From Ehrlichia sp052043515 (GTDB lineage: Bacteria > Pseudomonadota > Alphaproteobacteria > Rickettsiales > Anaplasmataceae): a DNA stretch of 64,000 nt. Made by a program: the position numbers and the translations under genes. The notes under the pieces were generated by a model, which saw only the letters and a program-made list of their open reading frames with translations, did no database searches and had not been told where the DNA came from. Below, in pieces: positions 19,945 through 29,356 of this stretch. Each line of letters starts with the position of its first letter. Positions within the stretch are counted from its first letter, which is position 1. The stretch lies in assembly GCA_052043515.1 (NCBI GenBank), contig JBQEQX010000001.1, positions 558,001 to 622,000 of the forward strand, in the 5' to 3' direction.

Positions 19945-21082
19945 ATGAGCAAAAGCGACTATTATGATCTGTTAGGTGTTAGTAAGAGTGCAACACCTGA
20001 AGAAATAAAAAAAGCTTATAGAAAAATGGCGTTAAAGTATCACCCTGATAAAAACCATGGTAATAAGGAAGCAGAAGAAAAGTTTAAAGAGTTATCAGAG
20101 GCTTACGATGTTCTTATAGACAAAGATAAAAGAGCAGCATATGACAAATATGGACACAATGCTTTTGACGGATCTGGAAGAGGAGGATTCGATTTCAACA
20201 GCGGATTTTCCACTGATTTTTCTGATATATTTAACGATCTTTTTTAGTGGTGGTTTTAGGGGTGGAAGAGGTTCATCAAAAAAGACAAAGCAGTGAGGCT
20301 GCTGGATCAGATTTAAGATTTGACGTAGAAATAACGTTGGAAGAATCTTTTAATGGTAAAAAGTTGCCTATAAGCTATGTAACTTATGTAAAATGCTCTA
20401 GCTGCAGTGGTTCAGGAAGTGAAGGTTCAGCAAAATCTGTACAGTGTAGTACTTGTCACGGTGCTGGTAATATCAGAACACAGCAAGGATTCTTTACAAT
20501 AGAAAGAACTTGTCACGTATGTAATGGTGAAGGAGAAATAATTCAAAATAAATGTAAAAAATGTTCTGGAAGTGGACGTGTAAGAGATGAAGTTAACTTG
20601 CTTGTAACAATACCAAAAGGTATAGAAAGCGGTAATAAAATTAGGCTAAATGGAAAAGGAGAAGCAGGTTATAGAGGAGCGCAAAGCGGAGATTTATATG
20701 TTTATTCGAATATAAAAAAAACACAAATTTTTTACACGTGTAGGACCTGACCTATATTGCAATGTTCCAATAAAGATGACTATGGCAACACTAGGTGGAT
20801 ATATAGAGATGCCATCTATAGATGGTGCATGGACAAAAGTTAAAGTACCGGAGGGGTCACAGAGTGGGGATAAACTTAGGTTAAAAGAAAAGGGAATGCC
20901 AGTTATAAATTCCTCAAAAAAGAGGAGACATGTATATACAAATAACTGTAGAAATTCCTGTAAATTTGACAAAAGAACAAAAAGAACTTTTGAAAAAATT
21001 TGACGAAGAAAATAATACTGATTGCAGTCCTCAATCTACAGGTTTCTTTCAAAAAGTAAAAAGCTTTTTGGAAGGACATTAG
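19945..21082 (+). CDS. dnaJ: Chaperone protein DnaJ, four frameshifts
   Basis: Hsp40 co-chaperone of DnaK. The J domain has the HPD motif (KYHPDKNHGN) near residue 35, then a Gly/Phe-rich linker, four CxxCxGxG-type zinc repeats (CSSCSGSG, CSTCHGAG, CHVCNGEG, CKKCSGSG) and the C-terminal substrate domain. Breaks lie in T6 20240-20245, A6 20278-20283, A8 20714-20721 and A6 20916-20921, each repaired by removing one base. The result is exactly 377 residues, ending at TAG 21080-21082, which is textbook length. This is one of the clearest cases that the breaks are not ordinary gene decay. Confidence 0.93.
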
Positions 21083-21137
21083 ATCAAACTGAACATCTGA
21101 AGTGCTTAAAGTAAAAAGCAATTTTTCAAATTGTTTG

Positions 21138-21977
21138 CTATTTGTTGCAGTAAATATCTAGTCCTATGTCCTTATTTTTAAAAGAGTTAGTTATACATCC
21201 AACAGAAATGTAGTCCACTCCTGTTAGCGCAATATTTCTTACGTTTCTTATATTTACACATCCTGAAACTTCTAAAACAGACTTACCATTAACTATATCT
21301 ACCGCTTTTTTTATTTCTTCGATACTCATATTATCTAATAAAATCATGTCTACATTATTAGATAATGATTCTTCAACTTGAGCAATGTTGTCACACTCGA
21401 CAGCAATATAAGCATCCTTCATATTCATTTTAAGTCTTTGTATAGCTAAAGTTATACTTCCACAACTGGCTATATGGTTGTCTTTTATAAGAATACCATC
21501 GTATAAGCTATTTCTATAATTTTCTCCACCACCAACCTGTACTGAGTATTTATCTAATACCCTCAATCCAGGAGTGGTTTTTCTGGTACTGCGAATCTTT
21601 GCTTTGGTTCCTGCTATCTCCTCAACAAATTGCCTGGTAACTGACGCTATACCGGAAGCATGTTGGACAAAGTTTAAAATAACTCTTTCAATTTGCATTA
21701 AGTGTGCTGCTAATCCCTCTCCACTTACCAGTGTACTATTTTCACTTACTAGTTCTCCATCTTTTTTGTGTATTTCATAGTGAATACAATTTTTATCCAT
21801 ATTAAATATTTCTTCTAATATCGGAAGGCCGCATACTATCAGGTTTTCTCTTGCGTTGATTGCAAAACGCACTTTTTCATCTACCAATATGCTACTGGTA
21901 GTTATATCACACTTTTCTCCTAAGTCCTCTTTTAGTGCATTACTTATAATTTCTGAAAATAAACTTTTCATATTCAT
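21138..21977 (-). CDS. nadC: Nicotinate-nucleotide pyrophosphorylase (quinolinate phosphoribosyltransferase)
   Basis: 279 residues, intact. Converts quinolinate and PRPP to nicotinate mononucleotide, CO2 and pyrophosphate in de novo NAD synthesis, downstream of NadA, which is also encoded here. Motifs: RKTTPGLRVLDKYSVQVGG, DGILIKDNH, and DMILLDNMS near residue 205. Confidence 0.95.
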   Translation of the reverse strand: MNMKSLFSEIISNALKEDLGEKCDITTSSILVDEKVRFAINARENLIVCGLPILEEIFNMDKNCIHYEIHKKDGELVSENSTLVSGEGLAAHLMQIERVILNFVQHASGIASVTRQFVEEIAGTKAKIRSTRKTTPGLRVLDKYSVQVGGGENYRNSLYDGILIKDNHIASCGSITLAIQRLKMNMKDAYIAVECDNIAQVEESLSNNVDMILLDNMSIEEIKKAVDIVNGKSVLEVSGCVNIRNVRNIALTGVDYISVGCITNSFKNKDIGLDIYCNK

Positions 21978-22068
21978 TACATTTCTTTGTATCTTTATAT
22001 TATAACAGCATTGAAGTAATATAAAAATCTTATATTATTCCAGTATAAATTATATAAAAAAAAATAAC

Positions 22069-22656
22069 ATGGATATTTACATTATTATACTTGCATCATC
22101 CTACTTTATAGGATCTATACCATTTGGTTTAATATTATCTCACCTTGGAGGTTTAGGTGATATTAGAAAAATAGGATCAGGTAATATAGGAGCAACTAAT
22201 GTTTTCAGGAAAAATAAAATGCTAGCATTGCTGACACTAATTCTTGATTCAGCGAAAGGATTTGTTAGTGTTGCATTGTCTAAAAGTTATGTTACAGACC
22301 ATACGTTCGCTTTTATAGCTGCTTTATTTACTATAATAGGTCATATATTTCCTATATGGTTACTCTTTAAAGGCGGAAAAGGAGTAGCTACACTATTAGG
22401 ATCATTAATTCTTATCGAATATAAACTCGCTGCATGCTTTATATTTATTTGGATCTTAACTATTTTCAAATTTAGATACTCTTCATTGTCATCTATTACA
22501 TCAACAATTGTTACATTAATACTAACCTACATATGCTATACGAAAACCAATTTTATAGTTTTTTCTGTCATAACATCACTAGTTATTACACAACATGCCA
22601 GTAATATAGAAAGAATGCTAAAAGGAACGGAAAATAAAACTGACATAAAGTTTTAA
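22069..22656 (+). CDS. plsY: Acyl-phosphate:glycerol-3-phosphate acyltransferase PlsY
   Basis: 195 residues with about five membrane spans. Adds the first acyl chain to glycerol-3-phosphate using acyl-phosphate. The conserved SYFIGSIPFG, GSGNIGATNVFR and FKGGKGVATLLG loops are all present. PlsC, the next enzyme, is encoded at 60029-60757. Intact. Confidence 0.95.
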   Translation: MDIYIIILASSYFIGSIPFGLILSHLGGLGDIRKIGSGNIGATNVFRKNKMLALLTLILDSAKGFVSVALSKSYVTDHTFAFIAALFTIIGHIFPIWLLFKGGKGVATLLGSLILIEYKLAACFIFIWILTIFKFRYSSLSSITSTIVTLILTYICYTKTNFIVFSVITSLVITQHASNIERMLKGTENKTDIKF

Positions 22657-22666
22657 CTAGAGTCTA

Positions 22667-23143
22667 CTACTTAGAGTAAACATGGCATAATGCTACTGCT
22701 ACAGCGTCAGATATGTCATAAAGATCTGAGAATTTAGTATTTAGAATCTTTTCAACCATAAAATGTACTTGTTCTTTTTCAGCGTGACCATTTCCTGTTA
22801 TAGACTTCTTTACATAGTTTGTTGAGTATTCAAACAATGGTACACCTTTAATACTTAAAGTCAGGATTAAAGCACATCTAGCATAACAAAGTAACATAGA
22901 AGACTTAGGATTCTTATTTATGAAAACCTCCTCCATAGATGCACTATCTACTTGATACGTGTTAAGGACACTTAAAAATTCTATATGTATTTTATAAAGC
23001 CTCTTACTAATATTTTCTTTACTACTCGTTAAAATACTACCATTATTTACTACATCTACAAGATATTTGTTATCTCTGTCAACAGACAACACAGCCCACC
23101 CTGTAGAATTTAATCCAGGATCAATACCTATTATCTTTTTCAT
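22667..23143 (-). CDS. ruvC: Holliday junction endodeoxyribonuclease RuvC
   Basis: 158 residues, intact. Resolves Holliday junctions together with RuvAB. It starts IGIDPGLNSTGWAV with catalytic D8, has SMEEVFINKNPKSS with an active-site Glu, and ends with DISDAVAVALCH holding the last acidic pair. It lies 4 bases downstream of coxC on the same strand. Confidence 0.95.
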   Translation of the reverse strand: MKKIIGIDPGLNSTGWAVLSVDRDNKYLVDVVNNGSILTSSKENISKRLYKIHIEFLSVLNTYQVDSASMEEVFINKNPKSSMLLCYARCALILTLSIKGVPLFEYSTNYVKKSITGNGHAEKEQVHFMVEKILNTKFSDLYDISDAVAVALCHVYSK

Positions 23144-23147
23144 ATTT

Positions 23148-23974
23148 TTATGAACTTATCCAGTACAGAAATACAAACAGTAACAGCCATACTACATCAA
23201 CGAAGTGCCAGTACCATACCGCACATTCAAAACCAAGGTGGTCACATGCAGACAACTGGTTCTTTCTTGCCCTGAGCCAGCATACGAACAAAAACACAGT
23301 TCCAAACATTACGTGAACTCCATGAAATCCCGTTATCATGTAAAAATTAGAAGAGTATATCGCTTTTTCTCCAGTTTCACGGAATGAAAAGCCGGTATGT
23401 AGATACTCTATAGCTTGAAATATTGAAAATGTAATGCTAAGCAGTATCGTCAACCCTAACATTTTCACAGCGTTCTTATTGTCATCATTCATTACACAGT
23501 GGTGAGACCAAGTTAACGTACAACCAGAAAGTAGTAGTATAACAGTATTTAAAAAAAGGGATAGACCAAGGATCAAGTTTTGCAATACCGACAGGAGGCC
23601 AGCTTGCAATTTTGTCTGGCATAAGGTTGTCAAACATATATACTGGAAATAGCCATGCTTTAAAAAACGACCAAAAAAAGCAAAAAGAAAAACATTGTTT
23701 CTGATAGTATGAGAGCAGCCATAGCGAGTCTGATACCGTTTTTTACGACTTCTGTATGACAGTTGTCTCTAATTGACTCTGTGATTATGTCTTTCCACCA
23801 TTTATATAAAATCACACAGACGGAAGGCAATCCGACCACAAGCATCAACTTGCAAACATGGGACCCGCGTATTGTACCAACCGTTCCTAAAGCTGTTATT
23901 AGCAATGCAAGCGAAAAAAGTAGCGGCCAAGGACTAGGGTTTACCAGATGATGGCCATGCAGCTTCCCTTTCAT
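23148..23974 (-). CDS. coxC: Cytochrome c oxidase subunit III, two frameshifts
   Basis: Seven-helix subunit of the aa3-type terminal oxidase. The N-terminal HHLVNPSPWPLLFSLALL, the central SETMFFF and the C-terminal GFHGVHVMFG and WHFVDVVWLLLF segments are diagnostic. Two breaks: one in the neighbouring A7/A5 runs at 23673-23686 (either fits, giving an MFFF..FWSFFKAWLFPVY junction) and one in A7 at 23551-23557 (restoring PFLNTVILLLSG). After removing one base at each, the protein is 274 residues, normal for the family. Confidence 0.92.
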
Positions 23975-24083
23975 TTCATATCCTTATTGTACATGTTAGA
24001 AGATTGTCAATCTTCTTAGATTTTTATAGTGAAGGCAATGACTTGTCAAGTCCATATTTTAAGTTTAAGTAGTTAATAGTCTG

Positions 24084-25091
24084 TTAAATTTCGTGTTTAA
24101 TAAGCTTAACAATGGCCTCAATATTCTCTACAGGGGTGCTTGGAATAATACCATGTCCTAAATTAAATATGAACGGTTTGTCTCTCATCACGTTAATTAA
24201 ATTTTTTTGTTTCGTGTATGGCTTTGCATTTATTATGTGCTACTAAGTATGGATCTATATTTCCCTGTATTATTGACGATACATTCTCTTTTGCCCAGGA
24301 TATAGGTGTGTTATGGTCTATACTTGTAACTGTTACTCCTGTTTCTTTTGAAAATTGTTTGTACATTACGCCTGCTCCCTTTGGAAATCCTATAATAGGA
24401 AATTCCGGGTATATTTTTCGTATGGACGATACTATTTCCTTTGTGGGATTTATTATCCACTTTCTAAACTCTTCAGCTGATACAACACCTGCGTTGCTGT
24501 CGAAAATTTGTATTATGTCTACGCCATTTTCTATTTGTTTAGTTAGGTACAAAATTGTTACTTTTGTAATTTTATCTATGATTTTCTCCAGGTTTTTCTC
24601 TTGTGAGTAGCTCATTTCTCTTATTTTTTGAAAAGTTTTTTATCCTTTCCTATGATATAAGAGGCTATTGTCCATGGTGCTCCTGCAAATCCGATCAATG
24701 GCTTATCCTTTTGCAGAGACTCCCGTACATCTCTTATGCTTTGAAAGACGCTCTTTAAGTGCTCTAGAACTTTTTCTTCTGGAACTTCTATTTCCTCATG
24801 GCTTGATATTGGTTTTATTTCAGGCCCTTTTTCTTTTATAAAATCTACCTTGCAGCCTAAAGCATCTGGAATCACCAGTATGTCTGAAAATATTATTGCG
24901 GCATCCAAGCCGAACCTTCTTACCGGTTGTAAAGTTATTTCTTTTACTAGCTCAGGTGTATAGCACAGTTCTAGGAAGCTGTATACCTTCTTTGTCACTT
25001 CGTGGTACTCCGGCAGGTATCTTCCGGCTTGCCTCATGAACCATACTGGTACCTCTTCTTGCTTTGAACTGCTTGTTATAGTTTTTAACAT
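24084..25091 (-). CDS. hemE: Uroporphyrinogen decarboxylase, two frameshifts
   Basis: Heme pathway enzyme that decarboxylates uroporphyrinogen III to coproporphyrinogen III. The N-terminal WFMRQAGRYLPEY signature carries the substrate-binding Arg, and AAIIFSDILVIPDALG follows. Breaks: T6 at 24636-24641 (two too many or one short; junction around KDK.TFQKIREMSYSQ) and T7 at 24202-24208 (one too many), which opens the true C-terminus INVMRDKPFIFNLGHGI, ending at 24084. The repaired length is about 335. It is transcribed away from oriC, the arrangement typical of alphaproteobacterial origins. Confidence 0.93.
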
Positions 25092-25162
25092 CTCTCCACT
25101 CCGTAAAATCTATATATATTATATCCTTATAGACAGTTTTTATAGTTGATCTCTGTGAATTA

Positions 25163-25171
25163 TGTGGATAA
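25163..25171 (-). promoter_or_regulatory. DnaA box (perfect)
   Basis: TGTGGATAA, the complement of the consensus TTATCCACA, inside oriC. Confidence 0.8.
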
Positions 25172-25366
25172 AAACTGTTTTTGCAAAACATATGTCGAAA
25201 TTTTAAGTGTATTTTTTTGTGAATAACTCTGTTAATAAAGTGTATATTATATTGATTATCTAGTGTAATATGTGTGTATAAGTAATATGTTAATTATGTT
25301 GATAACTGTAGTTTTAACAGGTGTGTTACGTAACAGCTATAGCAAGCTATATGTTCTTAGTAACTT

Positions 25367-25375
25367 TGTGGATAA
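25367..25375 (-). promoter_or_regulatory. DnaA box (perfect)
   Basis: A second exact TGTGGATAA within oriC, in the same orientation as the box at 25163. Confidence 0.8.
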
Positions 25376-25426
25376 CTCTGTAATGACATGTGTATAACTT
25401 TTACTAACATGTTTTATATGAGCTTA

Positions 25427-25455
25427 TTGACAGTTTTATTAACACAAACTTTATA
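25427..25455 (+). promoter_or_regulatory. Sigma-70 promoter for the CBS-domain gene
   Basis: TTGACA at 25427-25432 is separated by 17 bases from TTTATA at 25450-25455. It lies 35 bases upstream of the ATG at 25490. The perfect -35 and ideal spacing stand out here. It sits at the edge of oriC, so transcription from it could influence origin opening. Confidence 0.6.
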
Positions 25456-25489
25456 TAGAAAATAAAGTTTTGGGTAGTATACTTAAGTT

Positions 25490-26386
25490 ATGATAAAAAA
25501 TTGCAGATTGTATATGAGTGAAAAACTTTCTGATAACAGCGATAATGAAGATAGGTTTTCTTTTTGCGAATCACTGAGTATCAAGTTGGTTTCGTTCGTG
25601 CTGAAAAAAATGCCGAAACTAAAGAAAATTATAGAAAACAACCTGATAAATAGTAATAAATGTTTTAGTAACTCTCGCATGTTTCATAATCTTGTGAAAT
25701 TTAATGATTGCTTGGTGAGGGATATAATGATTCCTAGAACTGAGCTCTATACTATAGATGTCTCAGATATATCTGATAGCAAAAACCTAATTGATAAGGT
25801 GGTAAAGGGACAATATACAAGAATTCCTGCATATGAGAACAATTTAGATAACATAATAGGGTTCATTCACATCAAGGACATAATTTCAAATTATGACAAG
25901 AACTTTAATGTGAGAAACATAATTCGCAAGGTTATGTACATTCCTCCGTCGATGAAAGCAGTAAACCTATTTATAAAAATGCAGTCTTCTCACATACATG
26001 TAGCGATAGTGATAGATGAATATGGAGGAACGGAAGGATTAGTTACTATGGCAGACCTTGTCGAGGAAATAGTTGGTGATATAGATGATGAACATAATTC
26101 TCATACTGTTCCAAGTATTATAAATATTTCTGATAATAAAATTGAAGTAAATGCTAGAGTTTTAGTAAAAACTTTGGAAGAGACCTTCAATGTTGATTTT
26201 AGAGATTGCAAAGAAGATGATTACGTGACAGTGGGTGGCCTCATTTTGTCTATGATAGGTAGAGTACCTGTGGAAAATGAGGTTTTTGACCATAAAAGCG
26301 GAGCTGTGTTTTCTATTAAGGAGGCAGATGATAGATGTATATATAAGATTATTATTGATTTGACTAACGTAAAAAAGTTAATTTAA
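25490..26386 (+). CDS. tlyC: CBS-domain protein, CorC/HlyC (TlyC) type
   Basis: 298 residues with a short N-terminal region, two CBS domains (VRDIMIPRTELYTIDV near residue 75 and IHVAIVIDEYGGTEGLVTMADLVEEIVGDI near 165) and the C-terminal CorC_HlyC transporter-associated domain. It lacks the membrane DUF21 domain of full CNNM/CorC proteins. Often annotated hemolysin C/TlyC in Rickettsiales; a cation-transport or nucleotide-sensing role is equally possible. Its position beside oriC is conserved in the family. A second ATG at 25514 could also be the start. Confidence 0.88.
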   Translation: MIKNCRLYMSEKLSDNSDNEDRFSFCESLSIKLVSFVLKKMPKLKKIIENNLINSNKCFSNSRMFHNLVKFNDCLVRDIMIPRTELYTIDVSDISDSKNLIDKVVKGQYTRIPAYENNLDNIIGFIHIKDIISNYDKNFNVRNIIRKVMYIPPSMKAVNLFIKMQSSHIHVAIVIDEYGGTEGLVTMADLVEEIVGDIDDEHNSHTVPSIINISDNKIEVNARVLVKTLEETFNVDFRDCKEDDYVTVGGLILSMIGRVPVENEVFDHKSGAVFSIKEADDRCIYKIIIDLTNVKKLI

Positions 26387-26974
26387 AGATCGGTCATTGA
26401 ACTTAATTTGTCTAGTGCAGATTTAGCATTTGAAATTGATATTGTTAAGCTATCACGTATATCTTTAACATCAGTAATTTTCGAATGTACGTTAGCAGGA
26501 AACGTTACTAAACTAATTTCCCACAAAGATATTTTTTTTAATACTCTTAAGCCAGTTTTCATATCTACATAATCATCTATAATGGTGTATCCTATGGATA
26601 ATGCATTAATGATACCATTTTTAAGCATTAAATAGGCCTCCTTTCCTTTTTGTAAGTCTAGTAAAAGTGTGGCCGTTACATAAAGTCCCACATCATTTTC
26701 AATCATATTTGTAATATTTCCTATAGGTTCTGTTGAATTGTGCTGCCATAGTAATTTTACTCTGTATAAATTTTTTTACGGCAGAATTGAATGCTCCAGG
26801 TAATATAATATGATTCTGTTTGTCAACAACGTTAAATACGCTGGCGTAACCTGAAAAGGTACCAGAATTTTTTACGTTTTTTTTCAGATAAGTATAAGTG
26901 ACATGTTTTTTTGTTGCATAAGAAAGTTTTCGATTGTTAGTTAAAAATTTTTGTAATAATAAAACTTCTATCAT
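26383..26974 (-). CDS. HK97-family prohead protease (phage/GTA-like), one frameshift
   Basis: Serine protease that matures HK97-type capsids. FSGYASVFNVVDKQNHIILPGAF starts the core domain, followed by LLWQHNSTEPIGNI with the catalytic His, and an ISLWEISLVTFPAN segment with the catalytic Ser region. Removing one base from the T7 run at 26771-26777 joins the halves to 196 residues. Its stop overlaps the tlyC stop by 4 bases, convergent. It lies 127 bases downstream of a portal gene on the same strand. No capsid gene follows, so it is a relic or gene-transfer-agent module, not a prophage. Confidence 0.85.
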
Positions 26975-27100
26975 TTACAGATTTGGTTTTATAAATTCTT
27001 TGATAAATATGTGCAGTTAATCTATCCACCTAATGTATGAATAGCTAATTATGTTGTTTGATGAGAAAAAACTAAATTTAGTAAAAGTTAATCATACGTC

Positions 27101-28282
27101 TTATAAAACATTACCATTATCTATTGATGGTAATCCAAAAGCTGCTCTTTTTTCATTTATAGTCATAAAGGTCGCGTTTTCTATATATTGCCACAATTGG
27201 TTTCTTTTATCTGTTAAAGCAGAAATAGAATCTTTATCATAAGATAGAGATATATTACTTCCAAATCTAGGTGTTAACCAATTGTTAATATGTGAAATAA
27301 TGTTATCCAGGTGTGGTAGTATTGTTTGTTCCCACAATGATAATCTTGCTTCTATAAGATTACTGTAAGTGTTGTCACCAGGTATCCCAAGTAATTGAGG
27401 TGGTACTCCAAATGCTAGTGCAATATCACGTGCTGAACTATGTTTTGATTCAATAAAGTCCATATCTTTAGGTGATAAGCTCATTTCTTTCCAATCCAGT
27501 CCACCTTCTAATAGTATTGGTCTTCCTGCATTTCTCGGACCTGAGTAAAATTCATCCACTTGTGATTTTAGACGATTGTACTGTTCTTGTGTTAAATTAC
27601 CATTAGCATTACTTTTTGTATTTACAATTAGTGCTCCACTTGGTCTTGCTCCATTTTGTAGCATTGCTTGGTTCCAGGATCCGGCTTGATTATGCTGGTC
27701 TATGCTGTATAATGCCGCTTCTATAGGAGATAACCCATACCAATCATTTAGTGGATGAAAATTTTTTTATGTGTAAAATTTGTGAATAATTTGTTAGTTT
27801 ATTGATTTTATACTCGTAACTATAGTTATCTATTGTATAACGATATGAATATGGCCTGTTATCTTTTCCTGAGATAATTTCTACTCTATCTGGCCGTAAA
27901 AGATGCAACTCTTTGGGAACCATATTTCCACTTTCTATTGACAAAATATATGCATTGCCACTAATCAACTTATATGTGAGAATTCCTTCAATGAATTCTG
28001 CTTTTGATATGGTATTATTAGGTTGAGAGATTAATTTTAGTAGAGGGTGGTTTTTTATTTGGAATATATTGTTTTTAACAGTTTTGTTTAATATTAAAGG
28101 GACAGATGCTGCTGCAGAAGCAATCATGTGGATTGATCTAAATGCTATGACATTTTTTATGTAACCGTTTTCTGCAAAATTTGCGTAATTTCTATTTTCC
28201 CACACAGCTTCCGTAGTTAACTGTATGGGAATTGAAAAGGTATATGCGTTATTTTGTATGGATTTTTTTTGAACAAATTCAT
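27101..28282 (-). CDS. HK97-family phage portal protein (phage/GTA-like), two frameshifts
   Basis: Portal ring protein through which DNA enters a capsid. WENRNYANFAENGYIKNVIAFRSI, PNNTISKAEFIEG and the DFIESKHSSARDIALAFGVPPQLLGIPGDNTYSN region are typical of the HK97/RcGTA portal. Breaks: T7 at 27762-27768 (one too many; restores IKNFHPLNDWYGLSPIEAAL) and T8 at 28263-28270 (one short or two too many) near the ATG at 28282. The repaired length is about 393, complete. The conserved sequence argues that selection maintained it until recently. Confidence 0.87.
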
Positions 28283-28584
28283 TGTCTTAGACTCTCTATT
28301 TAATTTTTTATTGAATTAATCTTATTTTATCAATATATTGTTATAGTAAATTTATGCTTGTTGGCTGCATTGTGTAAATGTTTGAGTATACTTGCTGGAA
28401 GCAATGTGGTGTACTTGTTTTTGTAGCTTACCTTGAGTATCTTATATAATACATTCTGCATTTATAATTGTGGAAGCTATTTTTAATGTAAGCTTTAGTT
28501 TTGTTTGTTCCACTGGCGTTTTATGTAAGAGTATCATTGTTTGTGTTTATGGCGTTGTTTTTTTACTATTGATTAATCGCATGT
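28283..28584. other. Intergenic gap between portal gene and bioC
   Basis: 302 AT-rich bases between divergent genes. No further gene is seen. Confidence 0.4.
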
Positions 28585-29349
28585 ATGAGTCTCATTACTG
28601 AAAAAATACAAAAAGCATTTGATAATGCTGCGAATTCATATGATAGATTTTCTTATATACAGGATATAGTTTTACAGAGGGTATGTGGTATTATTACATT
28701 GAAAGAAAATAATCGAAAAAATATATTAGATGTAGGGTGTGGTACAGGTAATATAAGTAAGTTTTTGAATATAACAAATCATAATTTTATTCAAATAGAT
28801 CTATCAAAAGAAATGTGTATTTTAGCTGAGGAAAAAAATAATAGATTGTCAGTGAATTGTAGTATGGATATGATGCCGTTTCATGAAAATTTTTTTGACG
28901 TTGTTATCACATCCATGGTTTTGCAGTGGTCTTGTAATATTAATATTTCTTTACTTGAATTACTTAGAGTCATGAAACCAAGTGGTACATTGTATATAGC
29001 AATTCCAATATTTGGTACCTTAGTAGAGCTGAGTGATGTTATTGAAAGAATAGGAGGCTGTTTTAGTCAGTTTTATAAAATGGAGGAATTGATAAATATT
29101 GTCAATTCTCTGAATGTCAAAATACAGCATGCATTTTGTTGTAAGTATCATCAGTATCATAAATCTTTTCGTTCTTTTTTATTGAGTATGAAATTGACAG
29201 GTGTATATACCAAAAAAAATGTTAATATGCGGCATAATATATTTACTATAAGTAAAATTTATGAAGAATTGTATTCTTTACAGGGTTGTATTTTTAATTC
29301 TTGGAATATTATGTATTTGATGATTAAAAAAATAATTTTTTTGTTGTAA
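28585..29349 (+). CDS. bioC: Malonyl-[acyl-carrier protein] O-methyltransferase (BioC-like)
   Basis: 254 residues, intact. SAM-dependent methyltransferase with motif I ILDVGCGTGNISKFL near residue 48 and the BioC-like N-terminus KAFDNAANSYDRFSYIQ. BioC methylates malonyl-ACP to start pimeloyl synthesis for biotin. Ehrlichia and relatives keep a biotin pathway, which supports the call, but other class I methyltransferases share these motifs. Confidence 0.75.
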   Translation: MSLITEKIQKAFDNAANSYDRFSYIQDIVLQRVCGIITLKENNRKNILDVGCGTGNISKFLNITNHNFIQIDLSKEMCILAEEKNNRLSVNCSMDMMPFHENFFDVVITSMVLQWSCNINISLLELLRVMKPSGTLYIAIPIFGTLVELSDVIERIGGCFSQFYKMEELINIVNSLNVKIQHAFCCKYHQYHKSFRSFLLSMKLTGVYTKKNVNMRHNIFTISKIYEELYSLQGCIFNSWNIMYLMIKKIIFLL

Positions 29350-29356
29350 TAATCAA

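Larger units (their letters stand above)
25092..25489. other. Chromosomal replication origin region (oriC)
   Basis: This gap separates divergent hemE and the CBS-domain gene, which is the mapped or predicted origin position in Anaplasmataceae and other alphaproteobacteria. It holds two perfect DnaA boxes, TGTGGATAA at 25163-25171 and 25367-25375, and four one-mismatch boxes at 25218-25226, 25273-25281, 25297-25305 and 25389-25397. All six have the same orientation. The stretch between boxes is extremely AT-rich, suited to unwinding. I found no exact CtrA (TTAA-N7-TTAA) site by eye. Confidence 0.88.

Noticed and set aside
26383..28282. Intact prophage
   Set aside because: Only the portal and protease are present; there is no integrase, terminase, capsid or tail gene within the window and no attachment repeats seen.
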